Shown one piece after another: positions 43,253 through 52,724 of a stretch of DNA of 64,000 nt. The number at the start of each line of letters is the position of its first letter. The stretch's first letter is position 1. The position numbers were made by a program, and so were the translations under genes. The DNA comes from CAYUYM01 sp964449305 (GTDB lineage: Bacteria > Bacteroidota > Ignavibacteria > SZUA-365 > CAYQST01), in assembly GCA_964449305.1 (NCBI GenBank), contig CAYUYM010000001.1:1-64000 (forward strand). Direction: 5' to 3'. Under the pieces are notes generated by a model. The model had not been told where the DNA came from. It searched no databases and saw nothing but the letters and a program-made list of their open reading frames with translations.

Positions 43253-45094
43253 TCATCGTTCGTCCGTGCCCTCCTTCACACCGGTGAGGACGATCTCCAC
43301 ACGCCTGTTGTATTGCTGCATGCGATCGGGGCGCGCGTTGGAGTTGTCGATCTTCCCGAGCGGCAGCGTCGAGAGGCGGTAGGGCGAGACGCGGTTGCGT
43401 GTGAGATGCTCCGCCGCCTTCTCCGCCCGTTGGCGCGACAGGGCCAGATTGAAGGTTTCATCGCCCACCTCGTCGGCATAGCCGCGGATGTCGGCCACAA
43501 AGTTGGGATGCTGCAGAAGATGCTGCGCCACCGCCTCGAGCGTGGTGCGCGCCTCCTCCGACAACGTCGTCTGTCCGTATTCAAAGAAGATCATCGTCAC
43601 AACCACATCCGGAATGCGCCGGCTGTTTCCGGCCTCCCTCGCCATGTTCAGAAGCTGCTGTGCCCGCTTGAATGCGGCATCCACCTTCCCCGCAATGTAC
43701 TCGGCACGCTCCTCCTCCGGGATCTCCGGTGGCGCGGCCGACATGGCGCCACGGACAATGGCGTAATCCGGCGTCGGGTGACGCTCCGACGCTGCCTCAG
43801 CGCGCCCGCCACCTCCAGCCGGTGTGCGAGGCGGTTGACTCGGTGTCATCGCCCCCGGGACGGCGTACGTCCCAAGTGTCACCGACCCGGTCGTGTCAGT
43901 GGAGGAGATGTGCGCCTCGCCGCGGTCGATCATCTCCCGCACTCCCTCGGATTTGTCTCCGAACATGGGGGCGACATCGGCCAGATGGAACTCCGCACTC
44001 GTGGTCGAGGCATCCAGCGTCTCCTGCCTCACCACCGACACGGTCACCGTGTAATGCCCGTTGGGAAGCCCTCCGGCAAATTCCGGGGCCAATCCCAGTT
44101 CATCGAAATCCACGATCCCGCCGGCGTCGAGTTCCTCGTCCATCGCGCGGAGAGTGTGGTCCCGCATCGATTGGGCCACGACGGCGTTGTCCTTCATCAG
44201 GAGGAATCGCACCTGTGTTTCCATGTCGCCGTCACCGGTCTTCTGGATGCGGAGACGCAGCTTCTCTGGTGAGGATCGCAACTGACTGAACGAGTGGAAC
44301 GGGCTGATCACCATCGAGGATTGAAGGCGCTGCTCCACCTGCCCGGGTGCGTCTGCCACGCTCCCATCCCTGTCAGCGGCCTCCTCGTGTTCCCTGTCCC
44401 TGTCTCGTTCACCTGGACCTGTCGGGGCATCATGGGAGCCGGCCGAACCCAGGCGCCAGCTGATGCCGAAGGACATCGATGAATATCCATCATGATCGCT
44501 GCCGGAGACCAGGCCATCCAATCCGTCTGTGTCCGTGAACTGGGAGGCGAAGACGATGCGCATGTCAAGTGCCGACGTGAGCGGACGCAGCACACCGAGC
44601 GAAAACCCCACCGTCGGAATGATCTGTGCATCATCACGCACGGCTGCCACGCCAAGGTGCTTCACCGTCTTCTTGATGAAGAGGCCGGTGTTGAGCTGCA
44701 CGAATGGGGCGAGATCCCACAGCCCCAGACCTGCAAGGCGCCACTGCGGAGAGGCCATCACACCCCCGAACATGGCCTGGTAGACAAAGTAGTTGCCGGT
44801 CAGATCCACGCTGCGTGTGCTGAACAGCCCGCCATGCACCATGCCGTTCAGGGCGAATCCTGATCCCAGGGGATACTCGACAAACGCCGCCAGGATCGGC
44901 TGCATGCGGTAGTTGCTGAATGCCCTCGTGAAGTCGTTCCCGGCCACGTTGGCGCCGGCCATCACCCCGATCGTCAGGGGTTCCTCTGCGGTGGCGTTCA
45001 ATGCCCCCTGCGCATGGACGGGCATGGCTGCCCCGAGAACGAGCAGGAGCACGATGGCGAGTCGGGGTGGCATGGAGCGTGCGTGTCTGGTCAT
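43253..45094 (-). CDS. OmpA-family outer membrane protein with large N-terminal part
   Basis: A 613-aa exported protein. The signal peptide ends near AAMPVHAQG. Residues about 30-210 have beta-strand character (an outer-membrane barrel-like domain). A middle part (about 225-450) contains an Ig-like stretch (GGLPNGHYTVTVSVVRQETL) and Pro/Gly-rich linker (PPRTPAGGGGRAE). The C-terminus (about 500-613) is an OmpA peptidoglycan-binding domain (IFFEYGQTTLSEEARTTLEA, NLALSRQRAEKAAEHLTRN, NRRVEIVL). It anchors the outer membrane to the cell wall. The start at 45094 is the first Met before the signal peptide; 45073 is a possible alternative. Confidence 0.85.
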   Translation of the reverse strand: MTRHARSMPPRLAIVLLLVLGAAMPVHAQGALNATAEEPLTIGVMAGANVAGNDFTRAFSNYRMQPILAAFVEYPLGSGFALNGMVHGGLFSTRSVDLTGNYFVYQAMFGGVMASPQWRLAGLGLWDLAPFVQLNTGLFIKKTVKHLGVAAVRDDAQIIPTVGFSLGVLRPLTSALDMRIVFASQFTDTDGLDGLVSGSDHDGYSSMSFGISWRLGSAGSHDAPTGPGERDRDREHEEAADRDGSVADAPGQVEQRLQSSMVISPFHSFSQLRSSPEKLRLRIQKTGDGDMETQVRFLLMKDNAVVAQSMRDHTLRAMDEELDAGGIVDFDELGLAPEFAGGLPNGHYTVTVSVVRQETLDASTTSAEFHLADVAPMFGDKSEGVREMIDRGEAHISSTDTTGSVTLGTYAVPGAMTPSQPPRTPAGGGGRAEAASERHPTPDYAIVRGAMSAAPPEIPEEERAEYIAGKVDAAFKRAQQLLNMAREAGNSRRIPDVVVTMIFFEYGQTTLSEEARTTLEAVAQHLLQHPNFVADIRGYADEVGDETFNLALSRQRAEKAAEHLTRNRVSPYRLSTLPLGKIDNSNARPDRMQQYNRRVEIVLTGVKEGTDER

Positions 45095-45111
45095 GTATTG
45101 TCGTCTTTCAT

Positions 45112-45142
45112 AAAAAACGCGGGGGCCGGTGACGACCCCCGC
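45112..45142 (-). terminator. Rho-independent terminator of the FG-GAP gene
   Basis: On the minus strand GCGGGGG (45142-45136), a loop and CCCCCGC (45125-45119) are followed by G and TTTTTT (45117-45112). It lies between the FG-GAP gene stop (45173) and the OmpA-family gene start (45094). Confidence 0.8.
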
Positions 45143-45172
45143 AGCATTCAATCACCTCGAGGTGTCAGTTGA

Positions 45173-47588
45173 TCACTTCAACACGATCAGTCGTTTCGAC
45201 AGCACAACACCGTTCGTCGTCAACACGTACTGATACGTGCCGGCGGGAACCGAGCGCCCACGGGCGTCGAGCCCATCCCACTGGATGAAGTGCATGCCCG
45301 CACCCTGGCTCTGGTTGATGAGTGTGCGGACCAGTGCGCCCTTGAGATCAAACACATCGAGCTTCACCACGGCGCTGGCCGGAAGGTTGTAACCGATGTT
45401 TGTCATCGCATTGCGCGAGCGGGAGAACGGGTTCGGGAAGTTTTGCTGCAGGTCCACGCTCGTCGGCTGGGCGGGAGTCTCCGCCGCGGTCGGGTCGTAG
45501 ACGTACTCGACGATGGTCTTGCCAGCGTTGATGGGCACGTCCTTCACGGTCTCCATGTTGCCGAGCGGCCAGCGGATTGTCACGGAGTCGATCTTCGCCG
45601 CAGTGCCGATGCCGATGTGCTGCGCATAGGGTTCCTGCACACCCGCGCCCTTGCCGGCCACGATCTGCCGTGTGTAGATGGTGGAACCGACATGCACCTT
45701 CAACTGTGCGCCAAGGGCGAAAACGTTCGCCGTTTTCGAGGTCAGCGTCAGTGTGGTGGAATTGCCGATACCGGTCAGCTGGTTCTTGAAGAGCTTCAGT
45801 CCATCGGGCATCACAACACACAGATCAAGCTTGCCGTCGTTGTCGAAATCCACCCATGCCACGCTGCGCGCGTTCTCAAGGCCGACGCCCGCCGCATATG
45901 TCACATCGACAAACGTGTTGTCGGGATTCTGCATGTAGAGCTGGGAGGCGTAGCATTTCTCATTCGTGGTGATGTAGAAATCCAGCAACCCGTCGTTGTT
46001 GAAATCACCCCAGGCCACGTCGCCGTTCATCGCACGATACCCAGGACCGCCGTTGATGACGCTCGCAAAGGTGTAGTCCGGCGATCCGATGTTGCGGAAC
46101 AGGGTCGTCATATCGCTGTATGGTGTGCGATACGGATACGCCACAGACGACTTGAGAATGTCCATCATCCCGTCGTTGTCGTAGTCGCCGAAATCACAGC
46201 CCATGGTGTTGCCATAGTACCCGGGATAGCTGGATTTGCGCTCGCCCTCAAGGCCGACCACACGCGCCACATTGGCAAGATCACCAGTGCCCTGGTTCTG
46301 GAACACGAGGTCCGGCTGCAGACGGTCGTTGCCCATGAACAGGTCCATGTCGCCATCATCGTCGAAATCAACCCACTGGACGCAGCGCGCCGGACGCCAA
46401 CCTTCGATCTGCTGCGACTGGTTGTACGGATTCCTGCCCCACGGACCGCGCAGATACCCGCCGAGGTAGGCCTTCTTCTGATCGGAGAAATGCCCGTCCT
46501 GTGTGTTCACGTACAGATAGGCCTCCCATGCGGCACCCGGAATGAGGGCGGAATCCGAGGGGTTGGCCGGGTTCTTCATGTACATGTATTCGCCGTTTGC
46601 CAGCACGAAATCGGGATACTTGTCGCTGTCGTAATCGGCAAACGACATGGCCGTGGAGTTGACTGCCGGCATGAACCCGGGATTCTGATCCAGCGTGAAA
46701 TTGCCCTTGTCGTTGAGGTAGAGCAGATTCGCCGGCATGCAGACGATGTCCAGATCGCCATCGTTGTCCACATCGACAAACATCTCCATGTCCGATCCCT
46801 TGGTGAAGCCCACCGTTGTTGCCACATCGGTGAACGTGCCATTGCCGTTGTTTCTGTAGAGGTGATCGCCCCACAGGCAGTCCTGGAGCCCGTCGGCGTC
46901 GTAATCCGCCCACGACACCTTGGCCCCCCCCGACCTTGGAGGTGAGCCCTGCGGTCTTGGCCACATCCTTGAACGACTTGGCCGTGCTCTCGTTGTAGTA
47001 TTCTGCGGCGACGCCCATGTACCAATTGTTGATCGCCATGCCGGTGGCGAAATGCGAACCGAAGCCATAGGCCTGTGCCTGGGGATCATACTGGGCGAAC
47101 ATCGACGTGTACATGGTGTCCCCGTCGGATGTGGCGCCGGTCGGGGTCTGCGTAACGCGGTCCATCCGCAGCTTCACATTTGATCCGCGCGGCATCACGC
47201 CCACGAAGAACGGTGTCGGGTTCGGAAAGTCCAGCGGTGTCGTGAACGTGATCTTCATCAGCTTGTCCGTCGCCTTCGGCACGAACATCCGGATGGGTGT
47301 GATGATGGGCATCAGAAAATACGGATAGGGTGCGCCGCCTTCCTCACCGAAGAGGATGACGTCGACCGAGTCGCCATTGTTCTGATCGGTGACGAACCAA
47401 AACGAAAGCTCCGTGATTTTTGCTGGTGCCGTGGTCTGGTAGCGGGAGATGCAGATGGCATTGGCAGGCTGGTTGAGTATCACATAATCCGCCTCCGCCT
47501 GATAATGCTCCAGGTTGACCTTGCGCTGCGCGTCAGCGGACACGGTCAGAAGAGCCATCAATACAAACACGGGAATCAATTTCTTCAT
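45173..47588 (-). pseudogene. FG-GAP/VCBS and ASPIC-UnbV repeat T9SS protein, frameshifted at a G8 tract
   Basis: Two overlapping frames encode one protein. The N-terminal frame (from ATG 47588) has signal peptide MKKLIPVFVLMALLTVSADA. It runs to AGLTSKVGG near 46931, where the frame becomes wrong. The other frame continues from AKVSWADYDADGLQD and carries FG-GAP/VCBS repeats (DYDNDGMMDIL, DFDNDGKLDLC), an ASPIC/UnbV domain (ALGAQLKVHVGSTIYTRQI) and a T9SS tail (VPAGTYQYVLTTNGVVLSK ... LIVLK). The shift coincides with eight G (C at 46924-46931); seven would restore the frame. This may be phase variation, a genuine loss or a sequencing error. If read through, the protein would have about 804 residues and be secreted to the surface. 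Confidence 0.85.
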
Positions 47589-47644
47589 GGGTACCTCTGG
47601 TGTATGTCTGAAACCATCACATTCATTCGGTTGTCAGGAATGCT

Positions 47645-48679
47645 TCAAAAAGCCAAATGTAGCATTTTCGAGTCAAAAGGCAACGTCATCTGTTCAAGCA
47701 GTGTTTCCATGTTCGCCCCCTCCGGCCGGCTCAGTTCCAGCATGCGTTCGATGGGGAGCAGCGCCCGCTGCCGGACCGCCTCGTCGAGTTCGATGCGGGG
47801 CTCTCCCCGTTCCATGCATCGAACCAGCTTCTCCAGCGTGTTGAGACGCATGTACGGGCATTCGCTGCACGAGCAGGATCCCTCCGGGGGGGCGGGAATG
47901 AGCACTGCGTCGGGGCAGGCCTGGCGCATTTGATGGAGGATGCCCGCTTCCGTTGCAACAATGAAGGTCCCCCGCCCGAGCTCCCGGACACGCCCCAGGA
48001 GTGCCGACGTGGAACCGATGAAATCCGCGTGGTCGAGCACCGCCTCCTCGCACTCGGGATGGGCCAGCACCATCGCATCAGGATGCTCGAACATCAGGGA
48101 GATGATGCGTGACGCACTGAACTGTTCATGGACGATGCAGGCGCCCTGCCATAGCAGCATGTCGCGGCCGGTGGTGCGCATGAGGTACCGCCCAAGGTTT
48201 TTATCCGGTGCGAAGAGGATGGGGACGTGTGCCGGGATCGCACGAATGATGCGCTCGGCGCTGCTTGATGTGCAGATGATGTCGCTCAGAGCCTTCACCT
48301 CGGCCGTGCAATTGATGTAGGTCACGGCAAGGTGGTCCGGGTGCAGCTCGCGAAAACGTCGGAACGCATGGGTCGGTGCCGCATCAGCGAGGGAGCAGCC
48401 CGCCTCAATGTCGGGCAGGAGCACCACCTTCCCGGGGTTCAGAATCTTTGCGGTCTCCGCCATGAAATGAACACCACAGAACACGATCACATCGGCGGAG
48501 GTCTCCGCCGCCCGCCGCGCCAGCTCGAGGCTGTCCCCCACAAAGTCGGCGAGATCCTGGATCTCCGCCTCCTGGTAGTAGTGTGCCAGTATCACGGCAT
48601 TGAGCTGCTCCTTCAACGCGAGGATGCGCGTGCGACGAGCCGCAGGGCTGGAGGCGTCGGTGGTGGGGGAGAGGAGCAT
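47645..48679 (-). CDS. nadA: Quinolinate synthase
   Basis: A 344-aa 4Fe-4S enzyme that condenses iminoaspartate with dihydroxyacetone phosphate to quinolinate for NAD synthesis. AVILAHYYQEAEIQDLADF, ADVIVFCGVHFMAETAKIL, AHPECEEAV and GSCSCSECPYMRLNTLEKL (Cys ligands) are present. The ATG at 48679 is taken from family length. It follows glmS on the same strand with a gap of 23 bp. A promoter for the downstream FG-GAP gene lies inside its 3' end. Confidence 0.95.
   Translation of the reverse strand: MLLSPTTDASSPAARRTRILALKEQLNAVILAHYYQEAEIQDLADFVGDSLELARRAAETSADVIVFCGVHFMAETAKILNPGKVVLLPDIEAGCSLADAAPTHAFRRFRELHPDHLAVTYINCTAEVKALSDIICTSSSAERIIRAIPAHVPILFAPDKNLGRYLMRTTGRDMLLWQGACIVHEQFSASRIISLMFEHPDAMVLAHPECEEAVLDHADFIGSTSALLGRVRELGRGTFIVATEAGILHQMRQACPDAVLIPAPPEGSCSCSECPYMRLNTLEKLVRCMERGEPRIELDEAVRQRALLPIERMLELSRPEGANMETLLEQMTLPFDSKMLHLAF
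47654..47683 (-). promoter_or_regulatory. Candidate promoter of the FG-GAP gene, inside the 3' end of nadA
   Basis: On the minus strand TTG (47683-47681), a 19-nt spacer and TACATTTG (47661-47654), a perfect Bacteroidota -7 element. The implied leader to ATG 47588 is about 60 bases. Confidence 0.6.
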
Positions 48680-48702
48680 GGGCGTTCCTGACGATGGTGG
48701 GA

Positions 48703-50538
48703 CTATTCGACGGTGACGCTCTTCGCGAGGTTCCGCGGCTGATCCACATTGCATCCGCGCCGGACGGCGATGTGGTAGGCAAGCAGCTGCAACGGGATCG
48801 ATGCGAGCATGGGGGTGAGAAAATCCACCGTGCGCGGGATGCGGATCACGTGCTGCACCAGGGGCTCGATCTCCGTGTCCTCGGTGTTGATGATGGCGAT
48901 CACGGTGCCCTTGCGCGCCCGTACCTCCATGATGTTGCTGATCACCTTTTCGTAGATCGCGTCCTGTGGGGCGATGACCACCACGGGCATGTTCTCATCG
49001 ATGAGGGCGATCGGTCCGTGCTTCATCTCGGCGGCGGGGTAGCCCTCGGCATGGATGTAGGAGATCTCCTTGAGCTTCAGCGCGCCTTCCAGCGCGGTCG
49101 GAAAGTTGTATCCGCGCCCTAGGTAGAGGGCGTTGGATGTCGCGAAGTACTGGTCGGCCAGGTCACGGATCGCATCGGAGTGTTCGAGGATCTCACGCAC
49201 CTTGTCCGGAATGGCGAGAAGCTCCCCAGCAAACTCCCTGCCCTTCTCGAGGGAGATGAATCCGCGGTTGCGGCCGAGCATGAGTGTCAGCAGTGCCAGC
49301 GCCGTGAGCTGTGACGTGAAGGCCTTGGTCGATGCCACGCCAATCTCGGGGCCCGCGTGGATGAACACGCCGGCATCCGTCTCCCGTGCGATGGTGGACC
49401 CGACGACGTTGCAGATGCCGACCACGGTGGCGCCGCGTGCCTTGGCCTCCCGGAGCGCCGCCAGGGTGTCCGCCGTCTCGCCACTCTGGCTGATGGCGAT
49501 CACCACATCATCCTCCGAGATGATCGGATTGCGGTAGCGGAACTCCGAGGCATACTCCACCTCGACAGGGATGTGCGCGTATTCCTCGAGCATGTACTCA
49601 CCGACGAGGGCGGCATGCCACGATGTGCCGCAGGCGGTGATGATGATGCGACGTGCAGAAGTGAGCGCGTTCTGGACGTCGCGGAGCCCGCCGAGCTTGG
49701 CCGTGCCCTTGTCGCGCAGGATGCGCCCCCGCAGCGAATCCATGATGGTCTGCGGCTGTTCGTGGATCTCCTTCAGCATGAAGTGGGGGAACCCGCCCTT
49801 CTCGATCTGCTCGATGTCGTAGGTGATCTCCACGATCTCCTTCTGCACCAGATCATCGCCGATGGTCTTGATCTCGTAGCCCTCACGCGTCATGGTGGCA
49901 ATGTTTCCATCATCGAGGAACACCACCTGGCGGGTGTGTTCAATGATGGCGGAGGGATCCGAGGCCACGAAATATTCGTCGTCGTTGATGCCCAGCACCA
50001 GCGGGGATCCGCGCCGTGCGGCGATGAGGGTGTCGGGCTCGTGCTTCGACATGACCAGAAGGCCATAAGTGCCGTCCACCTCCTTCAGCGCGAGTCGGAC
50101 GGCCTGCTCAAGGTTGTGGGTGATGTCGTAGAACTTGGAGATGAACTGCACGAGGGATTCCGTGTCGGTGTCGGTGATGAAACGGATGCCATCCTGCTCG
50201 AGGCGCTTGCGGATCGCGCCATAGTTCTCGATGATGCCGTTGTGCGCGATCACGATCGATTCCGTGTGGTCCAGATGCGGATGGGCGTTGATGTCCGTCG
50301 GCTCGCCGTGCGTGGCCCAGCGGGTGTGGCCGATGCCGATCGTGCTCGTGACATCGTTGAGGCCCAGAAGCGTGTCGAGATCGGCCACCTTGCCGGCTTT
50401 CTTGACCACCGTGATCTCGCCCTCATGCAGCACCGCCACCCCGGCGGAATCATATCCACGGTACTCGAGCCGCTTGAGGCCGTTCACCAATATGGGTGTG
50501 GCATTCTTCCACCCGATGTATCCAACCAAACCGCACAT
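48703..50538 (-). CDS. glmS: Glutamine-fructose-6-phosphate aminotransferase
   Basis: A 611-aa enzyme making glucosamine-6-phosphate for peptidoglycan and lipopolysaccharide. The N-terminal Ntn hydrolase begins MCGLVGYIGW (Cys2 nucleophile), with HTRWATHGEPTDINAHPH and HNGIIENY. Two SIS domains follow, with AISQSGETADTLAALREAK and ACGTSWHAALVGEYMLE, and the usual C-terminus PRNLAKSVTVE. The length is normal. No glmS ribozyme is expected outside Firmicutes and none was identified. nadA follows 23 bp downstream. Confidence 0.97.
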   Translation of the reverse strand: MCGLVGYIGWKNATPILVNGLKRLEYRGYDSAGVAVLHEGEITVVKKAGKVADLDTLLGLNDVTSTIGIGHTRWATHGEPTDINAHPHLDHTESIVIAHNGIIENYGAIRKRLEQDGIRFITDTDTESLVQFISKFYDITHNLEQAVRLALKEVDGTYGLLVMSKHEPDTLIAARRGSPLVLGINDDEYFVASDPSAIIEHTRQVVFLDDGNIATMTREGYEIKTIGDDLVQKEIVEITYDIEQIEKGGFPHFMLKEIHEQPQTIMDSLRGRILRDKGTAKLGGLRDVQNALTSARRIIITACGTSWHAALVGEYMLEEYAHIPVEVEYASEFRYRNPIISEDDVVIAISQSGETADTLAALREAKARGATVVGICNVVGSTIARETDAGVFIHAGPEIGVASTKAFTSQLTALALLTLMLGRNRGFISLEKGREFAGELLAIPDKVREILEHSDAIRDLADQYFATSNALYLGRGYNFPTALEGALKLKEISYIHAEGYPAAEMKHGPIALIDENMPVVVIAPQDAIYEKVISNIMEVRARKGTVIAIINTEDTEIEPLVQHVIRIPRTVDFLTPMLASIPLQLLAYHIAVRRGCNVDQPRNLAKSVTVE

Positions 50539-50757
50539 GTGTCACCTGCCTTCTGCGTTGAATCAAGGGAATCGTTCAATCATTCATCAAGGTAAGAAAT
50601 GTCAGGTGTTGGAAAAAGGGGGTTTTTCATCCTCTGCATGCCGGATGCCCGGTCCCGGGTTGTGGAATTGGGATGGCATAAGACAATCCGGAAATTATTA
50701 GGTTACACCGCGCCAAGCGTTATACTTTTCCCTGGGAGTTGTGCTATCTTCATTTCG

Positions 50758-50798
50758 GAAAACGTGATCGTGATCGAAAGAAAACGTGATCGTGATCG
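50758..50798. repeat. Tandem 19-bp direct repeat
   Basis: GAAAACGTGATCGTGATCG occurs at 50758-50776 and again at 50780-50798 (period 22 bp). Each copy itself contains CGTGATCG-like doublets. It lies just after a promoter-like element. Confidence 0.85.
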
Positions 50799-50831
50799 TG
50801 ACGATCCAACCCCGTCGTCATGATCCACCAC

Positions 50832-50874
50832 CCCTGCCCATCGACGCAACTCCCGGTGGGCAGGGCTTTTTTTT
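50832..50874 (+). terminator. Intrinsic terminator without an upstream protein gene
   Basis: CCCTGCCCA (50832-50840) pairs with TGGGCAGGG (50857-50865), with a 16-nt loop, followed by C and eight T (50867-50874). On the plus strand no annotated gene precedes it. Confidence 0.75.
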
Positions 50875-50877
50875 GGT

Positions 50878-50908
50878 AAAAAGAAGCCCGCCGATGTCGG
50901 CGGGCTTC
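50878..50908 (-). terminator. Intrinsic terminator of the F5/8C-dockerin-like gene
   Basis: GAAGCCCGCCGA (50883-50894) and TCGGCGGGCTTC (50897-50908) form a 12-bp stem. On the minus strand it is followed by TTTTT. It lies 37 bp after the stop of the gene ending at 50946. Confidence 0.85.
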
Positions 50909-50945
50909 AGCCATCGCGTCGGGCTTCAGGCCGAAACGATGAAGA

Positions 50946-52394
50946 CTATTTCACCATCGAGATCTTGATGTTCTTGCTGAACACCATGCCGGATTCCTGG
51001 CCTGCTGCGGTGAGCGTCACCATGTACGTGCCGGTCGGGAGTTCCGAGGCGTCGAACGTGATGCGGTGATCACCGGCATTGCGGACTTCGCGGCAGAGCA
51101 CCGCCACCACCTTGCCGCTCATGTTCATCACCTCGAGCGTCACGTCGGACTTCTCGGAGATGGCGAAGCGGATGGTGGTCGACGGGTTGAAGGGATTCGG
51201 ATAGGCCTGGAGCAGATCGAAGTCCTCGACCGGGGCAGCCTTCGGCGTGCCATGCGAGCGGATCCAGTTCAGCTTGATGCCCACATAGTCGAAGTTGTTG
51301 ATGAAGCCGTTGCCGTCGGCATCCATGTAGCAACCATCCGGCGTGTTCCACGGAATGCCCGCCTGTGCCTCCCAGATGAGGTAGGTCAGCGGGTTCGTCG
51401 ATGCGTTCGCGTTGTAGCGCGCTGGGCCCACCAGCCAGTCCTGGCGGAGGTTGGCATCGAAGATGTACTTGTTGAGGGACTTCCTGTCGCCGTAGTTCAC
51501 CACGCCGTCATTGTTCACGTCACCCGGCCACACGACGCAGGGCACCGTGTTCGGATTGACCACCATCGTCTGCTGGTTCACCTTCACGTCCACCATGGCA
51601 TTGCAGATGTCCATCACATTGAAGGTCACTTCCACCCGGTAGTAGCCCACCGGAAGGGAGGCGGTCGACACTTGGTATGTGCCCGTCACCGTTCCGCCGT
51701 TGAAGGCGACGTTGGTGTTCTCGGTCTTCACGAGTGTTCCGGTCGGTGTGAAGAGCTTGATGGTCATGGCAACGTTGAATGTGCCATAGGGGCGGCTGAT
51801 GGTGTAGTTGATGTTGAGGGGATTCGGCTTCTCGGCAAAGGCATCCGTGGTGAAGCTCACCTGCGTCGCCGGGTCGGTGCAGATGTTGCGGATCTCGATT
51901 TCGCGGAAGTTCGGGTTGGACGTCTGCCCCACCGGCGCCATCACCCAGTTGGTGATGCGCATCTTTGTCGTGGTCTGCGGAGCGAACTGCAACACGCGGA
52001 GATAATCGGTGTACACAGTGGTGCTCCACGTGTAAACGGTGACCCATGCCGAACCGGTCCAGATCTGGATGTCGGAGCCGGCAAGATAGCGGTTGCTGAT
52101 GCCACCGTAGTACAACGTGATCTCACCGAAGGTCACGGGAGCAGCCCATTCAAACATGATCCAGTACGTGCCACCCGTGTGTGTGCCACCGGAAGTCCAG
52201 CCCCAGGGAGTGGAGCCGGCCGCAGCGATGACGCCGTCATTGTAGTTCGTGGGTGCGTAGGTTGTGGTGCCGCCACCGCTGTGCGTGCAGGTGGCACTCA
52301 GGGCGATGTTGGGCGTGGGGGATTGTGCCTGGGCAGACAGCGAGACGAATGCCAGCAGGAACACAGACAGAAGCAGAGTCGCGATTTTGGTCAT
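50946..52394 (-). CDS. Secreted protein: discoidin-like domain, dockerin-like module, T9SS tail
   Basis: A 482-aa protein with signal peptide MTKIATLLLSVFLLAFVSLS. Residues about 30-170 look like an F5/8 type C (discoidin) carbohydrate-binding domain (ITLYYGGISNRYLAGSDIQI, WVTVYTW). A beta-rich domain follows (about 175-295). A dockerin-like module follows (about 300-395): first Ca loop GDVNNDGVVNYGDRKSL, second DADGNGFINNFDYVGIKLNW, separated by a long insert. A T9SS type A tail (AYPNPFNPSTTIRFAIS ... SKNIKISMVK) ends the protein. The ATG at 52394 has GAGGACAGT upstream. A surface or secreted protein, perhaps binding sugars. Confidence 0.87.
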   Translation of the reverse strand: MTKIATLLLSVFLLAFVSLSAQAQSPTPNIALSATCTHSGGGTTTYAPTNYNDGVIAAAGSTPWGWTSGGTHTGGTYWIMFEWAAPVTFGEITLYYGGISNRYLAGSDIQIWTGSAWVTVYTWSTTVYTDYLRVLQFAPQTTTKMRITNWVMAPVGQTSNPNFREIEIRNICTDPATQVSFTTDAFAEKPNPLNINYTISRPYGTFNVAMTIKLFTPTGTLVKTENTNVAFNGGTVTGTYQVSTASLPVGYYRVEVTFNVMDICNAMVDVKVNQQTMVVNPNTVPCVVWPGDVNNDGVVNYGDRKSLNKYIFDANLRQDWLVGPARYNANASTNPLTYLIWEAQAGIPWNTPDGCYMDADGNGFINNFDYVGIKLNWIRSHGTPKAAPVEDFDLLQAYPNPFNPSTTIRFAISEKSDVTLEVMNMSGKVVAVLCREVRNAGDHRITFDASELPTGTYMVTLTAAGQESGMVFSKNIKISMVK

Positions 52395-52464
52395 ACTGTC
52401 CTCGATGCGTATGTGATTGGGAGAAAGATGTGACGTGCAGAGGATCTCTTTTACCACCATGCTC

Positions 52465-52495
52465 CAAACATATCGACGATTTTTTTTTGTGGCAA
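52465..52495 (-). promoter_or_regulatory. Promoter of the discoidin-dockerin-like gene
   Basis: On the minus strand TTG (52495-52493), a 20-nt spacer and TATGTTTG (52472-52465), a full match to the Bacteroidota -7 consensus TAnnTTTG. The ATG is at 52394. Confidence 0.65.
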
Positions 52496-52566
52496 GTGAT
52501 TTCGCCCAATTCTCCAAGAAATGAGCAAAAAATCCGTCGTGTTTTTTCACGTCGCTGATAGCGAAC

Positions 52567-52597
52567 TTGCGTGTGTGAAGATTTTTCACTATGATCA
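52567..52597 (+). promoter_or_regulatory. Candidate promoter of the plus-strand dockerin-like gene
   Basis: TTG (52567-52569), a 20-nt spacer and TATGATCA (52590-52597). The -7 match is partial. Confidence 0.35.
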
Positions 52598-52724
52598 CCA
52601 CGACACGTGCCAAGCGGTTCGCGCAAATCTCATGATTTACACGCGGATCCCAAAGCTTGGAGCATCACATACGGCATCGCGATCAAGTAATCCATCAACT
52701 GATACACCAATGCACGGAGTAGTC

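Larger units (their letters stand above)
50745..50874 (+). ncRNA. Candidate small RNA (promoter-like -7 element, direct repeat and intrinsic terminator)
   Basis: TATCTTC at 50745-50751 could be a -7 element (the -33 part is weak). Next come two copies of GAAAACGTGATCGTGATCG (50758-50776, 50780-50798) and a strong terminator (50832-50874) on the plus strand. No protein-coding frame of interest lies between. A transcript of about 110-120 nt is implied, divergent from glmS. Expression is not proven. Confidence 0.35.
50539..50945. other. Intergenic region between glmS and the next minus-strand gene (407 bp)
   Basis: No protein-coding gene is convincing here. The region holds the 5' leader of glmS, a 19-bp direct repeat, a plus-strand terminator with no gene before it, and the minus-strand terminator of the downstream dockerin-type gene. 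Short frames present are not supported by codon or start signals. Confidence 0.6.
52395..52724. other. Divergent intergenic region with two promoter candidates (330 bp)
   Basis: This AT-richer region separates two dockerin-like secreted protein genes transcribed away from each other. It contains a minus-strand and a plus-strand promoter candidate and a run of nine T at about 52480-52488. No gene is convincing in it. Confidence 0.6.

Noticed and set aside
50539..50700. glmS ribozyme in the leader of glmS
   Set aside because: The known ribozyme is limited to Firmicutes-type leaders, and no matching core was recognised here.
50758..50798. Short CRISPR-like repeat
   Set aside because: Only two 19-bp copies with a 3-bp gap and no spacers of proper length or cas genes.
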